Assembly (NCBI RefSeq): GCF_950295315.1
Contig: NC_080181.1
Location: 3,846,726-3,910,725 of the forward strand
Reading direction: 5' to 3'
Origin: Erinaceus europaeus
Taxonomy: Eukaryota; Chordata; Mammalia; Eulipotyphla; Erinaceidae
DNA length: 64,000 nucleotides
The position numbers were made by a program, and so were the translations under genes. Each line of letters starts with the position of its first letter. Position 1 is the stretch's first letter. The notes under the pieces are model-generated. The model had not been told where the DNA came from, ran no database searches, and worked only from the letters and a program-made list of their open reading frames with translations. Shown here one piece after another: positions 11,300 to 21,567 of this stretch.

Positions 11300-13464
11300 G
11301 AAGGGTAGGTTAAAGAAATACTAAATATTTTGGAAATTGATTTTTCTTATGTACTACTTAGAAAATACTGTGACAGACTGTCACATCTAGGCAAAATCCA
11401 GTCTTGTTTTGTTTTTCTAGATATAGATTCTAAGTGCTTTTATATAAAAACAGTGATAACAGAAGCAAACAGGTTATTCAAGGGAATTATTTCTACCTAT
11501 AGATGGTATTCTTTGAATTTTCATATGTTTAGACTGTGATGTTACTTCTTTGTAAGTTTATTTACATTAAGCCTGCATATTTCTATGAATCATATCTTCA
11601 TTTTACTGGGGGTACCTATAATTTCCTTTAAGTAATGTTGTACTTTTCATGGCCATTGTAATTTCTATTGTGTAATATTTGGAAATACTCATGTTAACCA
11701 GGCAAAACTCCATTCCACTTTTCCACATGGAGAATCATCTGAAGATAATGACAAGTTTCCTAACAGTGGCAGGAAGCTACCAGGGACACGAAGGCCTGTG
11801 CAGATGTCAGGCTGCTGGGGACAACATTGCCATGGTTGATGCACCCAGACTCTAAAGTCTTTTTAAATTCCTTTCACATAAAAGAAAATTTGAAGTTCAG
11901 CCTCCAAGAAAGAATATTAAAAAGACCAGGAGGGTTTCATCCAGTTCCATGGGTGATAAAACACATCAATCTGAAACATTACTAGTGCTTTGCTGATTCC
12001 CTAGTCATTCTTCCATTTGCAATAGCTGAACAATGATAGTGCTGTTCCATCAAGGGAAAATGATCCCTCCTCCCCTCAAAAGCTTTTTACAAGGCAAAGC
12101 TATAAAGTGCTAGATTTATTAACAATTTCCATTTCGAGAGAGGCTCTATTTGTGTGGTAGTAAAGCTGCGAGTTAATGCAAATGCAGCACTTGAAGCCTG
12201 TTTTCCTAAAGACCACACAGCTCCTGTAAATAATGCATCCCTGGGTGCATCCCTCACTTTTAAACAATTTGGGCAAACTGGTTCAAGTTGTACAAATACA
12301 AATGTACCTCCTCTAACACAATAATAATTTCACAGACTCTAGAATGTGCCAATATGTTTTTCTAAATCTGATTGATACTTGACTTCTAAAATGAGAATGT
12401 ACCTAAGTGAATTCACCCTCAACCAAAGAGCTCAGGACAACAGAACAATGATAAAACTTATTCCTGGTGTTGAGAGAAATTAGCTTGGGAATTATCTATT
12501 CCAGTTACTTTCAATTAAACTTAGTTCAACAAGCTATCTACTTTAATAAGCAAAGAAAAGTGACTCAAATTGCCCTACCTTCAACTAGTTTTTTTCCCTT
12601 TACTTTGTGCTCACTTTTTACAGAAACTATAAAAATAAAAGTTTCTTAGTTAAATGAAAAAAAAAAAAACCTCTCAGTTAAAATGCTTATTATCTTCCAA
12701 ATAAAAATTATAGTCTTATTAAACTAGTGAGGATTATTTTTGAGAATCTGTTTTTTTTGTTTATGAACAGTAGAGTAACAGGTAGAAGTTTCTCCAAAAG
12801 TTGTATAGCCTAGTTAGTATGGATCAGAACATATCTGTAAGCTGCTGACTTGAACTTGAAATTCAACCATGTGGCAATGGTAGGTGTTACATTTTATACA
12901 TAAGACAGTAATTTCCTAACAGTTTGTTAGCAAAAGAGAAAAATACTTTAAATGATTCAGTAAAGAGTTGAGTTTTGGTACATTTACATAGAAAAGTGAT
13001 CTTTAGTTCATGGCTTAGTGGAAAGAGATAATTTTTGGAGAAAATCCATAATTTTGGATTCACCTTTTGACTTTGCTTGAAGATTATTTTAGATTAGGTT
13101 CTGTTGATAGTGACAGACAAAACAATGCAGGACAGCTGAGACAATATAGAGAAACTAGTGGATCATATAACTGGAAGGGTCACTGTTAAAAAGAACTTTG
13201 GCTCAAAAATTGTCATGAGATCTCTGCTGTGCACCTAAAGGTCAGCTTCATTCTTAATAGAAGTTTCCACATGCTTTCCAAAATTACTAGCAATTTAAAG
13301 AGCTACAAGAGAAAAGAACATTTCTGGTATAGCAGTTACCAAAGAATGTTCTGGAACTTTATGATCTGAAATCATTAGCACAGTTATATTTGGTGACAGT
13401 CATTTGCTACTTCTAAATAATTCTTTGACAAGAGCCAATGACATACATGTATTAACTGACAAAC
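11300..13464. other. Repeat-poor block, candidate conserved non-coding DNA
   Basis: More than 2 kb without any insertion I can recognise, unusual for this window. The segment 11690-12330 has balanced complexity and motif-rich sequence, described separately. The rest is AT-rich and featureless. Confidence 0.5.
11690..12330. promoter_or_regulatory. Candidate conserved non-coding element with octamer
   Basis: Contains a perfect ATGCAAAT octamer (POU-domain factor site) at 12176-12183 in TTAATGCAAATGCAGC, and further short motifs including CCATGGTTGATGCACCC. No open frame, repeat or splice pattern explains it. Function as an enhancer is inference from its composition and lack of insertions; cross-species conservation was not tested. 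Confidence 0.35.
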
Positions 13465-13475
13465 AAACTCCCTTT

Positions 13476-13584
13476 CCTTGTTTTTTTTAATTTTTATTAG
13501 TGATTTAATAATGATTAACAAGATTATGAGATAAGATGGGTACAATTCTCACCACCTGAGTTCCATATCCCCTCCCCTCCATCA
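13476..13584 (-). mobile_element. Family U, short 3' end
   Basis: About 105 bases of the family U terminus: on the plus strand TTTTTATTAGTGATTTAATA, ATGATTAACAAGATTATG, GGTACAATTCTCACCACC and CCATATCCCCTCCCC. It is strongly 5'-truncated. A copy of AAACTC(CCTTT) lies on its left (13465-13475), see the next entry. Confidence 0.85.
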
Positions 13585-13601
13585 AACTCTGTTTTTCTTT
13601 T

Positions 13602-13879
13602 TCTTTCTTTTATATTTATTTAATTATAAATAAATATAATTTTGTTACCCTTGTTATTATTGTTATTGGAGTCCTTGTTGGATAGGACAGAGATAAATGG
13701 GGAGTGGAGGGGAAGACAGAGAGGGGGAGAGAAAGAGAGACATTTGCAGACATGCTTCACTGCCTGTGAAGTGACTCGTCTGCAGGTGGGGAGCCAAGGG
13801 CTCAAACCAGGATCCTTACTCTGGTCCTTGCACTTTGTGCCATATGAGCTTAACCCAATGAGCTACCACCCAATTCCCC
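13602..13879 (-). mobile_element. SINE-A, short form, inserted at family U junction
   Basis: Minus-strand SINE-A with tail ATATTTATTTAATTATAAAT, body and head down to GGGAATTGGGTGGTAGCTC on the minus strand. It ends immediately before AAACTCCCTTT (13880-13890), a second copy of the family U target site, implying nested insertion. Confidence 0.88.
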
Positions 13880-13890
13880 AAACTCCCTTT

Positions 13891-14640
13891 TTCTAATGGA
13901 AATTCCACGAATAGTGTTGCTCTTACCAGCCTTTAGTAAAGTAGAACTCACCTCTGAAACTTGTCATTTTTCTCTGAAGCACTGGGAAGTGCAGCGAAAA
14001 TAGTCAATAAAACAAAATTATTGGTTCTTATTAGGAAGCAGTCAGGTGAAAACAGATGCTGGGTAAGCAGTGACCCTTGTCTACTATTCTAAGGCTGTAT
14101 TCTCCATGTTTAAATATCTTATTAATAAATTCATTTAAATGACAACATTTTTCTCTCATTATGTTTTTATGAGATTTCTGAGTAAATTTACTTAACCTTT
14201 GTTGTTAATTTTATTGAAACTTTAATTACCTGCAAATCATTTGTCCTGCTAATTGTATTGAAAAAATAATCACCTGCTCCTTTCCCCCAATATTGGTAAA
14301 ATCCAGTTCTTTCTTCAGTGAGCTTCCTTTACAACTCACACTAAACACTTCTTATATTTCTAGTCAAATGTGTGAGCAGTTATTTCATACTAGCAGAGAA
14401 TCAGCTTTGATACTGTCTACAAGAGATGGTGTCAGACTCCATTTCTACAAAGCTTACTTCTACACATACCCTTTAAGCTCCAACTGAATGCCTATGGATC
14501 TGATTAACTGACAGTAAATTAAAGGGTCCTGTCACCCTGGCCAGGCATGAAAGAAATCATTCTATATCTATCTCCCTCTGGGTTCTCCAGAGACTGAGTA
14601 AATACACAAGAAATTACTAAGTGGCCTTGCCCACACCACC
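13891..14640. other. Unique DNA
   Basis: No gene or transposon family is recognised. A 64-residue open frame at 14293-14487 resembles nothing I know. Confidence 0.45.
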
Positions 14641-14645
14641 ACTAT

Positions 14646-14646
<1 letters not shown>

Positions 14647-14695
<49 letters not shown>
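14647..14695. repeat. (AGC/CAG)16 trinucleotide microsatellite
   Basis: Sixteen uninterrupted AGC units. An ATG directly in frame at 14644 gives a start codon, sixteen serine codons, one isoleucine codon and a stop, so it is not part of a protein. The perfect array suggests length polymorphism. Confidence 0.95.
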
Positions 14696-14696
<1 letters not shown>

Positions 14697-14700
14697 CTGA

Positions 14701-15384
14701 ATGAAAGAGAAGGCTGGGAGTAGTGAAATTGTTCATGCCTGTGCCCCTGAATCTGGGGGAAAATACTATTCCCCTAATTGTAAGTGTTTCTATTAAGACC
14801 TATTTTAGAACATTCTCTCCCTATTGTCATTACATGTTTTACCACGTATCCAAAGTTACATGAATATATTTTTGCAAGAGATATTTTAGTACAGTACAAG
14901 AAATTAAATTTCAAATCACTGGGATTTAAGCAGATGAAAATTTCATAAATTTCTTTTCCATTATTAAGTGCCATTTCCATGATCTATAATTTTTTTAAAT
15001 TTGATTTTTACCCGTTTATTATGTGTAGTGGCATTCAGTCGCCTATGGAAAGTTTCTACTAAGTAAGTAGAATTCCTCCTAGGAGTCTAGAAGCCTGCTA
15101 CCTGGTAGTCATGAAGTGCTCATCCCAGCCAGCCAAAATAACTGCTGCTCACTCAGAGCTCTGCCTCTTCTGCCCTGCTGCCAAGGACTGTGTGACTCCC
15201 TTTCGTGTATCCAGTCCTCTTCTTCAGCCCATGCTAGAATATACTAGATCCTTAAACATACCAGTTTCTTCACTCCTTGACCTTTCCCATTATACTGTCA
15301 CTATCTAGAAAGTTGAAAGATTCTTTGATTGATTTATTATTATTTTTTTTTCTTTTGTCAAATATTTTCTAATTTCTTTTTTTT
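14701..15384. other. Unique DNA
   Basis: Nothing recognised except a T-rich stretch near 15345-15384 that leads into the tail of the following element. Confidence 0.45.
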
Positions 15385-16258
15385 CTTTTTTATTGAAGAA
15401 AGGATTAATTAACAAAGCCATAGGGTAGGAGGGGTACAACTCCACACAATTCCCACCACCCAATCTCCATATCTCACCCCCTCCCCTGATAGCTTTCCCA
15501 TTCTCTATCCCTCTGGGAGCATGGACCCAGGGTCATTGTGGGTTGCAGAAGGTGGAAGGTCTGGCTTCTGTAATTGCTTCCCCGCTGAACATGCACATTG
15601 ACTGGTCGGTCCATACTCCCAGTCTGCCTCTCTCTTTCCCCAGTAGGGTGGGTCTCTGGGGAAGCGGAGCTCCAGGACACATTGGTGGGGTCTTCAGTCC
15701 AGGGAAGCCTGGCCGGCATCCTGATGACATCTGGAACCTGGTGACTGAAAAGAGAGTTAACACACGAAGCCAAACAAATTGTTGAGCAATCATGGACCCA
15801 AAGCTTGGAATAGTGGCGAGGAAGTGTTAGGGGGGTACTCACTGCAAACTCTAGTGTACTTCTGCTTTCAGGTATATATTTTGCAGTAGTTTACGGATAC
15901 GTGTGAACATATGCTCCATCTCACAGAAACTGGTGTATATCTAGGTTTTGGGACTTTGTTAGAAAGTGAACCACCTGAAATGGAATAGAGTAAACTCTGA
16001 AAGGAAAGGTCTCACCCGAGTAATGAAGCTGAAGGGTTGTCAATTCCACACGTGAAGTCTCTGGACACAGTCTGAGCTGAAGCATGTTGAGGTGGCAATC
16101 GTTGCGTTGATTAGGCTGTGATCAGCAGATGCAATATTATTTGATATGGATTGGGAGAGGCATACGGGAAAGTGGGCCCTATCCAAGGGTTCTAGGACTG
16201 GGGGAAGTAGAGACTCTATAGTGGAGATGTGAGGTTCCTGCTGTCTTAGGGTTCAAAA
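15385..16258 (-). mobile_element. Family U retroelement, young subfamily, long copy
   Basis: The 3' end (plus strand TTTTTTATTGAAGAAAGGAT, GGGGTACAACTCCACACAAT) is followed by the shared central region to about 15790 and then upstream sequence found in no other copy here (GGGTTCTAGGACTGGGGGAA). On the minus strand an AACTCTCTTTTCAG acceptor-like motif lies near 15740-15760. A 122-codon frame (15474-15842, minus) spans the shared part. Likely LINE-1 3' UTR, judged by poly(A) ending and 5' truncation. Confidence 0.75.
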
Positions 16259-16277
16259 AGACGATTTATTTATTATT

Positions 16278-16530
16278 TTTATTTTGCCACCAGAGTTACT
16301 GCTAGGGCTCAGGGCCAGTACCAGGAATCCACTGCTCTCTGAGGCCATTTTAGCTTTTTATTTTGGTTTTTTTTTTCTTTCTATTTTATTGGATAGGACA
16401 TAGAGAAATTAAGAGAGGATGTTAGTTAGAAATGGCGGGCAGGGACACCTATAGACCTACTTCATAGGTAATGTATCCCCCCCTGCAGGTGGGGAGTGAG
16501 GGCTTAAACCCTCATCTTTGTGCATAGTGA
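16278..16530 (-). mobile_element. SINE-A, long form, decayed
   Basis: Plus strand begins ATTTTGCCACCAGAGTTACT (long-form 3' extension), contains GGATAGGACATAGAGAAATT and CCCTGCAGGTGGGGAGTGAG and fades before the head. It lies between two family U copies. Confidence 0.78.
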
Positions 16531-16540
16531 TATGTTCTTG

Positions 16541-17700
16541 TTCTTTTTTTTTTTTTTGGATTGACTTAATAATGATTGACAAGACCGTAGGGTAAGAGTG
16601 GTACAATTCCTACCACCAGAGTTATGCATCCCATTCCTCCATTGGAAGCTTTTCTGTTCTTTATCCCTCTGGGTGTATGGACCCAGGATCATTATGGGGT
16701 GCAGAAGATGGAAGGTCTCGCTTCTGTAATTGCTTCTTCATTGGACATGAGTGTTGGAAAGTTGATCCATACCCCCAGTCTGTTCTGTCTTTCTCTATTG
16801 GCACAGGGCTCTAGAGAGGCGGAGCTCCAGGACACATTTGGTGAGGTCATCTGCCCAGGGAAGTCAGGTTGACATCATGGTAGCATCTGCAACTTGGTGG
16901 CTGAAAAGCATTAAGATATAAAGCAAAACAAATTGTTCAACAATCAGGAACCTATAGGCAAGAATAGCGGATGAGAAATGGGGTCTTCATATTGGAAGGA
17001 TCTAGGATTTCTATTTTAGTTATATTCCAAGAGGCCCATGACTTTACTAATTTTTGCCTAAGCCCAACAGCTAACTTGCAGGTGGACTAAAGATATTTTC
17101 TAGGAGAGATGGTGTCACAGTTGAAGATAGGACTAGAAAGCTGGATTGGGTAAGAGAGTAACTCCCAAATATGGGAAACGTATATATACCGCTAACTGTA
17201 GGCCCCACTGATCTGCTCTGGAGCCCATATTCAGCATAAGAGCCTGTGTAACCTCTGCATCCCTGTTAGTTTGAGATCGCATTTGTGGTCATAGCTAGGA
17301 ACACTCTAGGCTGCACCCAGTTTAGGACCAGTCTTCCCCTAGTGGCAGAGTATATTGACCCACCCTCCCTTTGATGTTTCACCTTGAGGGCAAGGTCCAG
17401 TAGAGGTCGACAGAGGGGTCCATGATGCTGTTCTGGGAGATGGCCAGCGATGGTGGAAAGAGGGATCTGCTAGAAGTCTAGGCCCTTCGTATCTGTGTGC
17501 AAAATCCCAGGATGGTCACAGCTAGGAACAATCTAAGTTGCTCTCATTTCAGGACCTGTCTCCTGTGAGTGGCAGAGTACCCAGTCTTCCTTCAGAAAGT
17601 GGGGCAATTTCTACCGCTATTGTTCTACATTGTGGGCAAGGTCCTGTAGAGCCCCAGTTCTCAAGAGGGCTTATGATGTTGTTCCTGACCAGTGACCAGT
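16541..17700 (-). mobile_element. Family U retroelement, older copy, about 1.16 kb
   Basis: T run, then GACTTAATAATGATTGACAA, GTACAATTCCTACCACCAG, GGTGCAGAAGATGGAAGGTC and the extended upstream region ATTCCAAGAGGCCCATGACT to CTCCCAAATATGGGAAACG. A 227-base internal direct duplication is visible (starts 17287 and 17514, both GGTCAYAGCTAGGAACA). No coding capacity is retained. Confidence 0.8.
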
Positions 17701-17702
17701 TT

Positions 17703-17832
17703 TTCTCTTTCTTACTAGAGAACTGCTCAGCTTTGGCTTATGGTGGTGTGGAGACTGAACCTGGGACTTTGGAGCCTCAGTCAGGAAAGTGTCTTTGCAT
17801 AACCATTTTGCTATTCTCCCCATACCCAATTA
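17703..17832 (-). mobile_element. SINE-C
   Basis: Plus strand ACTGCTCAGCTTTGGCTTAT, GGAGACTGAACCTGGGACTT and TTTGCATAACCATTTTGCTA; sits at the far end of the family U copy. Confidence 0.85.
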
Positions 17833-17898
17833 TTCTTTTTCTTTATAGATTGAAATCAGCCTAGTTCTGACACTACCTTCATGAAACTCTGCACTCTA

Positions 17899-17938
17899 CA
17901 TGCGCGCGCACGCGCACACACACACACACACACACACA
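17899..17938. repeat. Alternating (CG/CA)n, Z-DNA-prone tract
   Basis: Forty bases of strict purine-pyrimidine alternation: CATGCGCGCGCACGCGCACA followed by CA units. Alternating CG and CA are the classic Z-DNA-forming steps; formation in vivo is inference. Confidence 0.9.
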
Positions 17939-18019
17939 AAGACACACCACATACCGCATACTTTCAGAAATACAAATTAAACTGATATGTCTTATATGAG
18001 GCATAATAACATTTTGAAA

Positions 18020-18460
18020 GAAAGTCGCAGAATGATTAATGAATTATAAAATTTAAAAATACAGGCAGATGCAAGTCAGAACCTAGAATTTGCTCCAAGC
18101 AAAAATGGGAACAGAATATTATTAGAGATTTAAATTAATTTGGAAATTTATGGTGTAGGATTTCATTTAGTTATTCCTTAATGATTTCTTAATTAATAAA
18201 AATCAGATTAACCAGGATGGGCCTTTTATTTAATCGAATCTGAAAGTTTGATTACCTTTAGATTCATGTTTAAATTTAATTTTTAAGTCAATTATCATAA
18301 TTCTTAGCGCTCAGACTGCCCAGTTCATAGTATCAGATGGTAAAGTGTACCTTAATTATCTAATTAGTGCTAACATATAGTATTATGCACATGACATAAA
18401 TGGTTGAGAATATTGTCCAATAATTTAATACTTAAACAAAAAGAAACTCTTTTCACCAAA
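18020..18460. promoter_or_regulatory. Candidate AT-rich conserved element with homeodomain cores
   Basis: A repeat-free segment with clustered TAATTA-type cores: TTAATTAATAAA near 18189, and TTAATTATC next to TAATTAGTGC at 18352-18370, plus AAATTAATTT near 18135. Clusters of this kind mark many developmental enhancers, but in AT-rich DNA they also arise by chance. Confidence 0.3.
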
Positions 18461-18666
18461 TGGAAAGGTAAGTAGAACCTGTTTTTAAAGACATCTACTG
18501 ATTTATAAAATAAAATAAAAAGTATTTTGAAGCAATATGTCTTTCAACTGATAATGAGTTTGTGATACATAAAATACAATAAAATGTTAATGATTTTCAC
18601 TCTCAAAACTAAAATTTTAAACCCTTTCTATATTGTGTCAAGCTTAAAACTTTTTGAATACTCTTC

Positions 18667-18802
18667 TCTATATATCTATATCTATATGTATCTATATCTA
18701 TATGTATCTATCTCTATATATCTATATCTATATGTATCTATATCTATATGTATCTATATATCTATATCTATATGTATATCTATATCTCTATGTATCTATT
18801 GC
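18667..18802. repeat. (TATCTA)n/(TATGTATC)n satellite-like repeat
   Basis: About 136 bases of TATC, TATA and TATG units in a higher-order order (TCTATATCTATATGTATCTA repeats several times). Frames through it give isoleucine-tyrosine-serine runs only. Confidence 0.93.
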
Positions 18803-19067
18803 TATAATGCTGTTCAGCTTTGGTAAGAGGTGAATATAAAATCAACCAACTGAGAGTTCTTTCTCTGCCAAGTTTAAGAATTGAATGGGAGATTAAGAGT
18901 TTCTCAGAATGCACAAAGCTAAAGGAGTTCAACATCAATGAGCTGTCTTTACAATAAATGTTAAATGGACTTCTCTAAACTGAAAGAAAAATTTAATAAC
19001 TAAAAACAAAATAGCGATCTTGCTGTAAGAGATACAGAAAATACTGGGCTACAGAGTAACCATTATT

Positions 19068-19176
19068 AGAAAAAGGAGAAGGGGAGGAGGGAGAGAAGGA
19101 GGAGGAGGTGAAGAAGGAGGAGGAGGAGGAGGAAGAGGAGGAGGAGAAGGAGAAGGAGAAGAAGGAGAAGGAGAGA
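19068..19176. repeat. Homopurine tract, 109 bases
   Basis: Only one pyrimidine (T at 19109) in 109 bases of GGA, GAA and AGG units. Long, mirror-like purine tracts can form intramolecular triplex DNA. Open frames on either strand are low complexity (Glu/Lys or Ser/Leu). Confidence 0.93.
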
Positions 19177-20402
19177 TGTATTCTTCTCAAGTGCACATGG
19201 AACATCCTCAAGAAAATTCAGTTCAACCAATTTAAGATATCTATACCAGTCTACTTTTTTGACCACAGTAGTACAAAGTTGGGATGGAATACAGAAAAGT
19301 GGGTAAATAGCCTCTAGGTATCCATCAAACTGTTTAGTGAGAGAATAAAAATGATTAAATATTAAAATTAGTTAAGCAAGTTCTCAGGCAATTTCTATTT
19401 CTTTCTTAATGGGTCTTTAATTAGCTGAAATTACATTAGGGGAGTTTCATGCTTTCTATATCTTTGCCAATATAAGGAATATCCTCTTTATTGAGAGACA
19501 GTGGGTAATGAAGCATATTCCTTAGGAGAAAAGGAAGTTGTAGTTAATTTACTATTATTGAGTATCAACTTGTGTATATTTTAGTTGAGCAGAATTAAAG
19601 TCAACAAGAGACAAGGGAAAATTTTGTTAGAAATATTTTGTTGTGCTTATTTTCCATAATTTCTTGGCAAAATACTTGTATGTGTGAACACTAATTTACT
19701 ATAAATTTTAATGTACCTTTGTAGCATTACAGCAAAGATCACACATCAAAATCTTATTCTCAAAATATAAAATAAATACCTTAGAGTAGTCACATTACTT
19801 TACTGTTACAAAATCAAAGTAGAAATTACTTGCAGCTAATGAATGTTTTACTCTTAAAGACATGCTCAATAGAACAGGTCAAAGATCACTAAGCTTAAAC
19901 AGAAGGAAGGAAAAAAAATGTTGTGAAAGACCTAAAACTTGAAATTTTAAGTTATTTTTATTTTGAAATAAAATGTAGGGAAATTCACATTATCTATAGT
20001 CCAGAGCATTCAGACTTTTTGTCGTTTTTTCAAGCTCAGTTGATATCTATCATTTATATTCATGGTCAAATTGCAATATTTTTCTATAAAACTCAGATTC
20101 CTTAAAATTTTGTGATGCAAATATGTTTTAATTCCCTTCATAATTGATATATGAAATTTAAAGTTTACTATGGGAAAAATTGCAACTACTATCATTAGAA
20201 ATATATATATTATTCCAAATAAAACACCAAAACTGTGAACATATTTTTAACTTGAGGAAATATTTTCATGGAAGATACTTCTGCCACAAATTCAACATAT
20301 ATTTAATGGTGTTACAGAGAATCAGCTAAGCACTTATGAGATAGGATGCTTTCCTTTACAGAAAGAAGTAGCAAAATAGAAATTTGGTTACATCTTAAAA
20401 CT
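19177..20402. other. Unique AT-rich DNA
   Basis: No repeat or gene is recognised. Confidence 0.5.
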
Positions 20403-20520
20403 TCTCTTTATTTGAGATTTATTTAGTGAGAGAGGGAGAATGAGAACTAGAGCATCAAACGCTCAATCACATGCGTTTAATTCCAAAACTACCACTGTAC
20501 CACCTACCCAAGTCATGCAT
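20403..20520 (-). mobile_element. SINE-D-like fragment, old
   Basis: Plus strand TTTATTTAGTGAGAGAGGGA, then GCGTTTAATTCCAAAACTAC and ACTGTACCACCTACCCA resembles a decayed minus-strand SINE-D (reverse of a GGTGGTACAGTGG head). Confidence 0.45.
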
Positions 20521-20699
20521 CTTAAAGTTTCTTAGCAAGTAGGTAAGATAAGTAAAATTTAAATTTAACCCACAGAACAGGAGGTCTGGTCAATATTGCT
20601 GGAGAAATTAATGACTACTATAGCTAATATAATAGATTCTTAGTGTGAGTCCTAACTAAAGGTATATACATATTTTTATTTACAAGTATTTTTCTTGTT

Positions 20700-20765
20700 A
20701 ATTATAGGGAAGAAAATGAGAGAGAGAAAGGGGGGGAGGCGGAAGGGGGAAGGAGAGGTAGGGGC
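20700..20765. repeat. Purine-rich tract, possibly SINE remnant
   Basis: GAGAGAGAAAGGGGGGGAGG and further G/A runs. It could be the body of a very old minus-strand SINE, since such bodies are pyrimidine-rich in the sense direction. Confidence 0.5.
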
Positions 20766-21371
20766 TGTCAATTTCTGCAGAAAGTACTTCTCAATTCCTC
20801 CTTAATTTTCCCTGGGTAACAATCAGCAAACTTCTCATTAGAAGGAACTTGAAAAGGTTTGCTGATCTGCAAAACATGGCATGAATGATGTGTGCATTAC
20901 TTGCATAATTGGTTTTGTGCCTACATATGGCACATGCTATTTTGAAATGCACCCCCCCTGTGTTCATTATAGCTATTGCTCACTCAATTCCCTGATAATC
21001 ATTTATAGTTACTTGTCACAGTTTATTATTAGAAAATTAGTGAATCAGCAGTTTTATGTTCTCTCCTATAACAACCTAATCTCAGAAGTTTCTAAACCAC
21101 AGTATGTAGTATTAAGAAGCAAACAGATTGCTACATTCATTTCTAGATACTGAGCTACGCATTTGGAGATTATCTAAACTTGAGTTAGTCTTTCCTTTCA
21201 TTGCTCTTTTTGAACTCTGCCTTTATTACAGTCAAAACAGTTTGATTTATATAATGTTACATGCTAGAATTTCAGTAAGCCTCTATTGATAATAAAAATT
21301 TATTTCCACATTATCTATAATTATTAAATAGCTGAATTTTTCTCATTTACTGTTTTAATACATTCAGTCTC
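20766..21371. other. Unique DNA
   Basis: A 90-codon open frame at 20881-21153 lies here but has no upstream signal, splice context or similarity that I recognise. Confidence 0.45.
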
Positions 21372-21540
21372 TATTTTATTCAGTTTTATTTTAATGAGAG
21401 AGATAGAGAGAAAGATACAGAGAAAGATGAGAGGACTACTCAGCTCTGGTTTATGGTTGTGCAGAGGATTAAACCTGGGACTTTGGAGCCTCAGGAATGA
21501 AAGTAGTTTTGTATAACCATTATGCTATCTCCTCTGCCTT
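21372..21540 (-). mobile_element. SINE-C with long tail
   Basis: Plus strand TTTTAATGAGAGAGATAGAG, ACTCAGCTCTGGTTTATGGT, GAGGATTAAACCTGGGACTT and GTATAACCATTATGCTATCT. The purine-rich part between tail and core matches the long version of the family. Confidence 0.82.
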
Positions 21541-21567
21541 AGTATTTTCTTCTTTTTTATTTTCATT

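Noticed and set aside
14644..14700. Possible polyserine or polyglutamine coding repeat
   Set aside because: The frame from the adjacent ATG stops right after the repeat, and no splice signals or similar exon context are visible.
15385..16258. Family U considered as a retroviral LTR
   Set aside because: Copies end in AATAAA-like sequence and A tails, have 10-12 base TSDs and variable 5' truncation, all features of L1-type insertion rather than LTRs.
20881..21153. 90-codon frame in unique DNA
   Set aside because: No similarity I recognise and AT-driven composition. Conservation data would be needed to take it seriously.
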